Shown in pieces: positions 32,084-36,633 of a DNA stretch of 36,633 nucleotides. The stretch's first letter is position 1. The number at the start of each line of letters is the position of its first letter. Below the pieces are notes generated by a model, which saw only the letters and a program-made list of their open reading frames with translations, did not search any database and was not told the DNA's origin. Origin of the DNA: an uncultured Paracoccaceae bacterium. GTDB taxonomy: Bacteria > Pseudomonadota > Alphaproteobacteria > Rhodobacterales > Rhodobacteraceae. The position numbers and the translations under genes are program-made. The stretch is taken from the NCBI GenBank assembly GCA_913062865.1, contig CAJXWO010000027.1, positions 1-36,633 on the forward strand, written 5' to 3'.

Positions 32084-32297
32084 CCCCGCGCCCCAGACCT
32101 GATCCGGGGCCTCAGTGTCCAGCCGAGAGGCCCCGGGACAGGCCCGGGGCGGGTGATCGGGATTGCGGTTCGGGACGCCTTCGGGGCCGTCCCGGACATC
32201 GAGACCGGCGCAAGCCACGTGCCAGGCCGCCCCGCGCCCCGGACGTGATCCGGGGCCTCTTGGTCCGGCCGGGAGGCCCCGGGGCAGGCCCGGGGCG
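32084..32297. repeat. Two copies of a 68-bp GC-rich palindromic repeat
   Basis: Copy one spans 32084-32151 and copy two 32230-32297, in the same orientation, 60 of 68 bases identical by my count, with 78 bp between. Each starts CCCCGCGCCCC and ends GGCCCGGGGCG. In copy two CCCCGGA-N5-TCCGGGG is a perfect inverted repeat, and each unit has GGCCTC/GAGGCC arms in the middle, so each can fold. No T-run follows. It looks like a REP-type interspersed element lying between the convergent FadR-type gene and the atp operon. Confidence 0.8.
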
Positions 32298-32327
32298 TGG
32301 GCAGCTTGTTGGCGGGGGCTGCAAATG

Positions 32328-32353
32328 AAAAACCCCGGTGCGGAACACCGAGG
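32328..32353 (-). terminator. Rho-independent terminator of the F0 atp operon
   Basis: On the minus strand an 8-bp stem (CCTCGGTG with CACCGGGG, one G-U pair) around a 5-base loop is followed by five T. It lies 30 bp past the stop of atpF, the last gene of the operon. Confidence 0.9.
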
Positions 32354-32383
32354 TTTGGTCTTGCTAGGGAAAGGCGGCGTGCT

Positions 32384-32944
32384 TCAGTGCAGACGCTTGT
32401 CCACCTCGGCGATGGAGTCGTCGATTAGGGAGGTGCCCTTGTCGGCGCTCATCTTCTTGGCGATCACGTCCTGAGCCGCGGCTACGGCGACGGCCACGGC
32501 CTGGTTGCGGACTTCCTTGACAGCCGACGCTTCCGCCGAGGCGATCTGGTCTTCGGCGGCCTGCATGCGGCGCTGGATCGATTTCTCGAGATCCGCCTTT
32601 GCCTCTTCGGCGGCGAGTTCCGCCTCCTGGCGGGCCTGGGTTACGATGCGGTCCGCCTGGGCCTGCACCTTTTTCTGCTTGCGCTCGTAGGACGCCAGGA
32701 TCGTCTGGGCCTCTTCCCGCAGCGCACGCGCCTCGTCGAGTTCGGACCGGATACCATCGGCGCGCTTGTCCAGCATGCCGCCCAGAAGCCCGGGCACCTT
32801 GAAATATGCCAGGACGCCGAGGAACACGATGAACGAGATCAGGACGATGAAATCGGTGTTGGCCAGCGAAAAGAACGGGCCCTTCGCGGCCAGCGCCGGC
32901 GTGGCGAACATGATCGCCGCGGTCGAGATCAGTACTGCACGCAT
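32384..32944 (-). CDS. atpF: ATP synthase F0 subunit b
   Basis: Stator subunit that connects the membrane part of ATP synthase to F1. The 186-residue protein has a hydrophobic N-terminus (1-18, possibly a signal-like segment), a membrane helix DFIVLISFIVFLGVLAYF near 31-48, the PGLLGGMLDKRADGI turn, and a long charged helix (60-160) forming the peripheral-stalk coiled coil, with KVQAQADRIVTQARQEAELA. It is the last gene of the operon, 4 bp after the b' gene. Two different b-type subunits are normal for photosynthetic and related alphaproteobacteria. Confidence 0.95.
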   Translation of the reverse strand: MRAVLISTAAIMFATPALAAKGPFFSLANTDFIVLISFIVFLGVLAYFKVPGLLGGMLDKRADGIRSELDEARALREEAQTILASYERKQKKVQAQADRIVTQARQEAELAAEEAKADLEKSIQRRMQAAEDQIASAEASAVKEVRNQAVAVAVAAAQDVIAKKMSADKGTSLIDDSIAEVDKRLH

Positions 32945-32948
32945 GGGA

Positions 32949-33497
32949 TCAGCCTTTCATCCGGGCGGTCACGGCCGCGTTGATGGAGCGGGCATCGGCA
33001 TCGCCACCCATGGCGGCCACGATATCCTTCGCCACGTCCTTGGCCACGTCCTGCACGTTTTCCATGGCGCTGGCGCGGATCTCGGCGATCGCCTTTTCCG
33101 ATTCCGCGGATTTCGCCGCGATCTCGGCATCGGCCTTGGCCATCGCATCATCAAGCTGCGCCTGGATTTCGGCGCGGGTCTGCTGGGCGATTGTCTGCGC
33201 CTCGGCACGGGCATCGGCCAGCGCCTTGTTATAGGCCTCTTCAGCCTCGACCGCCTGCGCCTTGAGCTCTTCGGCCTTGGCCAGGTCGTTGGTGATCGTG
33301 CCCTGACGTTCAGCCAAAACCGCCGCGATGCGCGGCAGGGCCACGCGCGACAGGATCAGGTAGATCACGACAAGGGTGACCAGCAGCCAGAAGATCTGGT
33401 TTGGAAAGGTCGAGAAGTCGAGCTGCGGCATGCCTGCACCGCCAGCTTCGGCCCCTTGACCCGCGGCGTCGGCCGCGTCTTGCGTCTCAGTCGCCAT
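32949..33497 (-). CDS. atpF': ATP synthase F0 subunit b'
   Basis: Second b-type stator subunit, forming a heterodimer with subunit b. The 182-residue protein has an Ala/Gly-rich N-terminal extension, then [29 protein letters not shown]-type membrane region (about 23-50) and the conserved [20 protein letters not shown], followed by a long charged coiled coil. The FxxFPxQxFWL pattern is typical of b' rather than b. It lies between atpE (81-bp gap) and atpF (4-bp gap). It is sometimes called atpG or atpX. Confidence 0.93.
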   Translation of the reverse strand: MATETQDAADAAGQGAEAGGAGMPQLDFSTFPNQIFWLLVTLVVIYLILSRVALPRIAAVLAERQGTITNDLAKAEELKAQAVEAEEAYNKALADARAEAQTIAQQTRAEIQAQLDDAMAKADAEIAAKSAESEKAIAEIRASAMENVQDVAKDVAKDIVAAMGGDADARSINAAVTARMKG

Positions 33498-33578
33498 GTC
33501 GTCCTCCGTCGGAACCTGAGGGAACCGGGCAGGTCACAGATGCGACCCGCCCGACCGTAAGGATAGCGTTCCGATAGA

Positions 33579-33815
33579 TCAGACGGCGAACATCAGCAGC
33601 AGAGCAACGAGGAACGAGAAGATCCCCAGGGCTTCTGCGAATGCGATGCCGATGAACAGGGTCGCGGTCTGGCTTGCGGCCGCCGAAGGGTTGCGCAGGG
33701 CGCCCGCCAGGAAGTTGCCGGCCACGTGGCCCACACCGATGGCTGCCGCGCCCGAGCCGATGGCTGCGAGGCCTGCACCGATGAACTGACCCATGTTTGC
33801 AATATCGCCTTCCAT
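33579..33815 (-). CDS. atpE: ATP synthase F0 subunit c
   Basis: Proton-carrying ring subunit. The 78-residue hairpin has a first helix [22 protein letters not shown] with the glycine repeat, the polar loop RNPSA at 41-45, and a second helix [20 protein letters not shown] with the proton-binding Glu61. No sodium-site pattern (Gln/Glu with Ser/Thr) is evident, so a proton ring is expected. AAGGAGAG precedes the ATG, consistent with high expression. It lies 63 bp after atpB. Confidence 0.97.
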   Translation of the reverse strand: MEGDIANMGQFIGAGLAAIGSGAAAIGVGHVAGNFLAGALRNPSAAASQTATLFIGIAFAEALGIFSFLVALLLMFAV

Positions 33816-33878
33816 GATTTCTCTCCTTACGATGGAATGGATGATTGTTTCAGGTGCGGGCAGGCGCCCGCGAAACCC

Positions 33879-34628
33879 TTAGTGATGCGGATGAAGCGCG
33901 TCCTTCAGATACACACAGGTGAGGATCGTGAAGACATAGGCCTGGATGAAGGCCACCAGCACTTCGAGCCCGTAGATCGCGACGACACCGAGGATCGCGA
34001 TGGGCGCGATGGCGGCGACCTGCGCGAAACCCGCGAACACCTTGAGAACGGCGTGACCAGCCATCATGTTGCCGGCAAGACGAATGGAATGGCTGACCGG
34101 GCGCACGAAATACGAGATGAGTTCGATCAACGCCAGGACCGGGCGCAGCGGAAGCGGCGCGCTTTCGACCCAGAAGAGGCTGAGGAAGCCCGTGCCGTTC
34201 TTGACGAAGCCCAGGATCGTTACCGCGATGAAGACGCCAAAGCCCAGAACCGCGGTCACCGCGATATGGGAGGTCGTGGTGAAGGCCATGGGAATCAGGC
34301 CCAGGAAGTTCGCGAAGACGATGAACATGAACAGCGTCATGATGTAGGGGAAATACTTGATCCCGTCCTTGCCGGTCACGTCCTCGACCATCTTGTAGAC
34401 GAAGCCATAGGCCATCTCGGCAATCGACTGGGTCCGCGTGGGGATGATCGCGCGGCGCGAGGTGCCCAGCACCAGCAGCGCGGCCACGGCCAGGATCGCC
34501 AGCAGCATCCACAGCGTCACATTGGTGGGGGTGTACCAGGCAATCGTGTCGCCGCCGAACAGGGGCTTCACGATGAACTGGTCCATCGGGTGAAATTCCA
34601 GACCGCCGCTGCCTTCTTCCGTCGCCAC
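33879..34628 (-). CDS. atpB: ATP synthase F0 subunit a
   Basis: Membrane subunit that forms the proton half-channels against the c ring. The 249-residue protein has five to six helices, with the essential Arg183 in [13 protein letters not shown] and the conserved [22 protein letters not shown]-terminal helix. It starts with GTG at 34628, two bases after the atpI stop; its AAGGGGA ribosome site lies inside the end of atpI, so the two are coupled. It ends 63 bp before atpE. Confidence 0.97.
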   Translation of the reverse strand: MATEEGSGGLEFHPMDQFIVKPLFGGDTIAWYTPTNVTLWMLLAILAVAALLVLGTSRRAIIPTRTQSIAEMAYGFVYKMVEDVTGKDGIKYFPYIMTLFMFIVFANFLGLIPMAFTTTSHIAVTAVLGFGVFIAVTILGFVKNGTGFLSLFWVESAPLPLRPVLALIELISYFVRPVSHSIRLAGNMMAGHAVLKVFAGFAQVAAIAPIAILGVVAIYGLEVLVAFIQAYVFTILTCVYLKDALHPHH

Positions 34629-34630
34629 GT

Positions 34631-34963
34631 CTATTCCCCTTCGTCCTGTCTTCCGGCCGTGTCGGCCAGCCTGTCCTTTTCGACTTCCTTGACCGTGCGC
34701 AGCATCGTCTGCACCCCGGCCGCGAAGCCCAGCAATGTAAACAGCACCAGAAAGATCGGCATTGTGCCGAACAGGCCGTCGAGCCCGTATCCGATGCCGA
34801 AGCCGATCCCGAGACCGGCCACGAGTTCCGTCACCATCCGCCAGGCCACCTGTGCCTGGGTATAGTGTTCCTCCTTGGGGGGCGCAGGTTCCTGTGCGGC
34901 CTTCGCCTTGCCGATCCGCTCTTCCAGCTCTTTCAAGCGTTCGGACGGGTCGGGATCGCGCAT
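34631..34963 (-). CDS. atpI: ATP synthase accessory protein AtpI/AtpZ
   Basis: A 110-residue protein with a charged N-terminal helix ([17 protein letters not shown]), two membrane helices ([20 protein letters not shown] and [22 protein letters not shown]) and a charged tail. This is the AtpI/AtpZ family, thought to help assemble the c ring or handle magnesium. ATG 34963, with AAGGGGA a few bases upstream, is favoured; an in-frame ATG at 35098 would extend it through the probable promoter. First gene of the F0 operon. F1 genes are not in the window, as expected for split atp operons in this group. Confidence 0.9.
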   Translation of the reverse strand: MRDPDPSERLKELEERIGKAKAAQEPAPPKEEHYTQAQVAWRMVTELVAGLGIGFGIGYGLDGLFGTMPIFLVLFTLLGFAAGVQTMLRTVKEVEKDRLADTAGRQDEGE

Positions 34964-34990
34964 GCCATTCCCCTTGGAAGCGTCGGCATC

Positions 34991-35019
34991 GGAGTATGCC
35001 GCGCCGCCGCGTGAGTCAA
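34991..35019 (-). promoter_or_regulatory. Probable promoter of the F0 atp operon
   Basis: On the minus strand TTGACT (35014-35019) is followed after 17 bp by TACTCC (34991-34996). The -35 is near consensus, the -10 poor, a usual pattern in this GC-rich group. It lies about 30 bp upstream of the atpI ATG. Confidence 0.45.
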
Positions 35020-35143
35020 GCAAGCGCTGACCCTCGCGACACCAGGCGCAACCCTTTGATTTGCGATCATTATTATCGAAGCTCAGCGTGACGCGCACTG
35101 GGCGCCGGCCCGCCAGGGCCCCCTTAAGGCCGCCGGGGCTTAT

Positions 35144-35181
35144 TCAACCAAACGGTTGACGATGACGGCACGGCGTATTTA
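35144..35181 (+). promoter_or_regulatory. ArsR operator and promoter
   Basis: TCAACC (35144-35149) and GGTTGA (35154-35159) form a 6-4-6 inverted repeat, AT-flanked, of the type found before autoregulated ArsR genes. GGTTGA also serves as a possible -35 for TATTTA at 35176-35181 (16-bp spacing). Transcription would then start about 3 bp before the ATG at 35191, where no ribosome site is visible, so the mRNA may be leaderless. Confidence 0.55.
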
Positions 35182-35190
35182 GGCACGCGC

Positions 35191-35580
35191 ATGTCCGACG
35201 CGCTCGACACCGTCTTTGCCGCCCTGGCCGACCCGACCCGCCGGGCGATCCTTGCGATGCTTCTGGAAGACGACATGGCCGTGACCGATGTGGCGGATCC
35301 GTTCGACATGTCGCTGGCCGCGATCTCCAAGCATCTCGCGATCCTGAGCCGCGCGGGTCTTATCAGCCAGGAAAAGCGCGGACGGGTGAAGTGGTGCAAG
35401 CTGGAGCCCGATGCGCTGCGCGAGGCCAGCGTCTGGATGCAGGGGTTCGGACAGTTCGAGCCCGTTCACCTGGACGCGTTCGAACGGTTTTTGGCACAGG
35501 AGCTCTCCGTTCCGGACACCCCGGACACCGGGACGGAGTCTGGCACCGGTACTGACACCGATCCGGCCGGATCAGCCTGA
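35191..35580 (+). CDS. ArsR-family transcriptional regulator
   Basis: A 129-residue winged-helix regulator. It starts DALDTVFAALADPTRRAILAMLLEDD and has the recognition region MSLAAISKHLAILSRAGLISQEKRGR and the wing VKWCKLEPDALRE. There is only one cysteine and no ELCVC-type metal site, and it lacks the two cysteines of SqrR/BigR, so it is neither a classical metal sensor nor the regulator of the ATTC-N8-GAAT sites. Such short ArsR proteins often pair with an SRPBCC-domain gene, which is absent here. The last 25 residues are Thr/Asp/Gly/Pro-rich and probably disordered. Its 3' end overlaps the convergent LysR gene by 9 bp. Confidence 0.9.
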   Translation: MSDALDTVFAALADPTRRAILAMLLEDDMAVTDVADPFDMSLAAISKHLAILSRAGLISQEKRGRVKWCKLEPDALREASVWMQGFGQFEPVHLDAFERFLAQELSVPDTPDTGTESGTGTDTDPAGSA

Positions 35581-36456
35581 CGCCTGCCAAGTCTTCGCGC
35601 TTTCCTTGAGATGGCTAAGCAGGGCCTGCACCTTGCTGGTGCGATGCAGATCCACATGGGTGACAAGCCAGAGCGGCGCGCTCCAGTCCGGACGGGGCTT
35701 CATGACGCGCACCAGTCTCGGGTCGGCATTGCCCTGCCATTCAGGCAGAAAGCCCATGCCGGCACCCTCGACAAGGGCGGTGGCCAACACATGGTGGTCC
35801 GCGCTGCGGAACATCACGTGCTCGCGCGGGATCGCCTCGCGCATCCAGCGATCGAAAGGCGCACGCGACTCGGGGTCGTCGGCGCCCACATAGCGGTGGG
35901 CAGGCAGATCGGCCTCGGTCTCGGGCAGTCCGTAGCGCGCGACATAGTCCTGCGACGCGTAAAGCGCCATCGACTGGTCCATGAACTTCTGCACGACGTT
36001 GTCGGGCTGGTCGGGCGCGGGCCCGGCGCGCAACGCCACATGCGCCTCGCCGTATTCGAGGCGGAAGAGCCGGTTGCCGGTCAGGTAGCGCAGGATGACG
36101 TCCGGATACGCCTCGTGAAATCGGGCCAGCGCGGGCACAAGCAGCCCCGAAAGCGCAGGCAGCGAGGTCAGCACCAGTTCGCCTTCGACCGCGTCGCCGC
36201 GCCCCTTCATCCGCGCCTCGAGCTGGCCGAACTGTTCCTCGGTCGCCTGGGCAACGCGCATCAGATCCGTGCCTGCCTCTGTGGGTGTGTAGCCCCGGGC
36301 ATGGCGCTGGAAGAGCTTGACGCCCAGCCGTCCCTCGAGCGCGTCGATATGGCGGATCACGGTCGCATGGTGGACGCCCAGGACATCCGCCGCACCGCTG
36401 ACCGTGCCCTGCCGCGCAACGTGAAAGGCTGTGCGGATTTCGTCCCAATGCTCCAT
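35572..36456 (-). CDS. LysR-family transcriptional regulator
   Basis: A 294-residue regulator. The N-terminal winged helix (2-62) reads HWDEIRTAFHVARQGTVSGAADVLGVHHATVIRHIDALEGRLGVKLF in blocks typical of LysR proteins, with a substrate-binding-type domain from about residue 90 (GELVLTSLPALSGLLVPALARF). The pattern resembles LysR proteins of the group with a GVHHATVIRHIDALE recognition helix. Target genes are unknown. ATG 36456 with AAAGGA upstream is favoured over a distal in-frame ATG at 36606, which would run through the stop of the next gene's probable 3' end. Confidence 0.92.
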   Translation of the reverse strand: MEHWDEIRTAFHVARQGTVSGAADVLGVHHATVIRHIDALEGRLGVKLFQRHARGYTPTEAGTDLMRVAQATEEQFGQLEARMKGRGDAVEGELVLTSLPALSGLLVPALARFHEAYPDVILRYLTGNRLFRLEYGEAHVALRAGPAPDQPDNVVQKFMDQSMALYASQDYVARYGLPETEADLPAHRYVGADDPESRAPFDRWMREAIPREHVMFRSADHHVLATALVEGAGMGFLPEWQGNADPRLVRVMKPRPDWSAPLWLVTHVDLHRTSKVQALLSHLKESAKTWQASG

Positions 36457-36498
36457 GAGGGTCCTTTCCAGGGGCGGGGCGGCCCGGAAGGGCCAGCA

Positions 36499-36536
36499 TG
36501 TCCAATATCTTAGTGCATTTAGGCGTCCCTTGGACA
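36499..36536. promoter_or_regulatory. Long-spaced inverted repeat upstream of the LysR gene
   Basis: TGTCCAA (36499-36505) and its complement TTGGACA (36530-36536) flank a 24-bp A/T-richer stretch, about 45 bp before the LysR ATG. It could be an operator pair for the regulator itself. Chance cannot be excluded. Nothing else is clear in this 115-bp gap apart from a small GGCCC/GGGCC hairpin at 36481-36494. Confidence 0.3.
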
Positions 36537-36571
36537 AGACACAACATGGCGAGATGCAGGGCAATCGCGCT

Positions 36572-36633
36572 TCAGAAGCCTTCGATGAGTGTTTGCAGGA
36601 AGTCATTGCTCCATCCTGCCTTTTTGAACTTCA
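36572..36633 (-). CDS. Possible C-terminal end of an unknown protein (runs off the right edge)
   Basis: The minus-strand frame entering from the right edge reads KFKKAGWSNDFLQTLIEGF and then stops (TGA at 36572-36574). Composition and the final aromatic residue look like a genuine protein C-terminus, but with under 20 codons no family can be assigned. If real, it lies 116 bp upstream of the LysR gene on the same strand. Confidence 0.3.
   Translation of the reverse strand, partial: KFKKAGWSNDFLQTLIEGF

Noticed and set aside
33726-34865. A 379-codon plus-strand frame opposite atpE, atpB and atpI
   Set aside because: Antisense to unmistakable ATP synthase genes; His/Asp/Arg-rich shadow composition.
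35191-35580. This ArsR protein as the SqrR-type regulator of the 17.7-kb operators
   Set aside because: It has one cysteine only, lacks the SqrR cysteine pair, and its own operator-like dyad (TCAACC/GGTTGA) is different.
36541-36633. A short plus-strand frame from ATG 36545 to the right edge
   Set aside because: No ribosome site, unusual Cys/Arg-rich composition, and the opposite strand gives a more protein-like sequence.

Overview
The window is a high-GC chromosomal segment from an alphaproteobacterium, most likely a member of the Rhodobacteraceae (Roseobacter group). This rests on gene content and order: folK-rpoZ-rel-DUF2062-pdxJ-...-acpS-lepB-rnc on one strand, a tandem def-def-def-fmt operon, an F0-only atpI-atpB-atpE-atpF'-atpF operon separate from the F1 genes, an SMC protein of about 1150 residues, and many 4-bp stop/start overlaps. 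It is core chromosome: I see no phage, transposase, CRISPR array, rRNA or tRNA.

Layout. Positions 1-9.0 kb (minus strand) hold a long co-directional run from folK through rpoZ, the (p)ppGpp synthetase/hydrolase, a DUF2062 membrane protein and pdxJ to acpS, lepB and a truncated rnc. Two genes (an NADPH:quinone-reductase-like enzyme and a membrane-fused alpha/beta hydrolase) sit between pdxJ and acpS, beside a cluster of three inverted repeats. Positions 9.1-12.9 kb carry a NYN-domain protein, a YqaA-like membrane protein, a monohaem cytochrome c, a B12/haem-binding (PpaA/AerR-like) protein divergent from ispH, and a small excalibur-type secreted protein. Positions 13.0-16.3 kb (plus strand) hold a PPOX-fold flavoprotein, a LysE exporter, a DUF3429 membrane protein, a methyltransferase, a glutathione S-transferase and rnhA, ending in a regular array of four 20-bp palindromes. 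Positions 16.4-21.4 kb hold a polytopic membrane protein (probably TsoY family) under a promoter covered by two ATTC-N8-GAAT dyads, divergent from smc. Positions 21.4-27.5 kb hold a probable 29-residue membrane peptide, secreted and cytosolic unknowns, an MltB-type transglycosylase, a receiver-domain gene broken by an amber codon behind a CtrA box, a glutathionyl-hydroquinone reductase and a PatB/MalY aminotransferase. Positions 27.6-32.1 kb hold three peptide-deformylase paralogues (the third lacks two catalytic residues), fmt, two tiny membrane proteins, a sulfotransferase-like protein and a FadR-type regulator with an operator-like dyad. Positions 32.1-35.0 kb hold a duplicated 68-bp palindromic repeat and the F0 ATP synthase operon. 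The right end has a solitary ArsR regulator and a LysR regulator.

How the genes work together: most are housekeeping (protein maturation by Def/Fmt, secretion by LepB, stringent response by Rel/RpoZ, chromosome organisation by SMC, energy by F0). The most interesting regulatory signals are (i) the tandem ATTC-N8-GAAT dyads embedded in the promoter of the membrane protein at 16484-17695, which match the site I recall for persulfide-sensing SqrR/BigR repressors; (ii) a TGT-N12-ACA site between the B12/haem-binding protein and ispH; (iii) the 24-bp-period palindrome array after rnhA; and (iv) the CtrA box in front of the interrupted receiver gene. All identifications are from reading the sequence and from memory of protein families; no database search was made.
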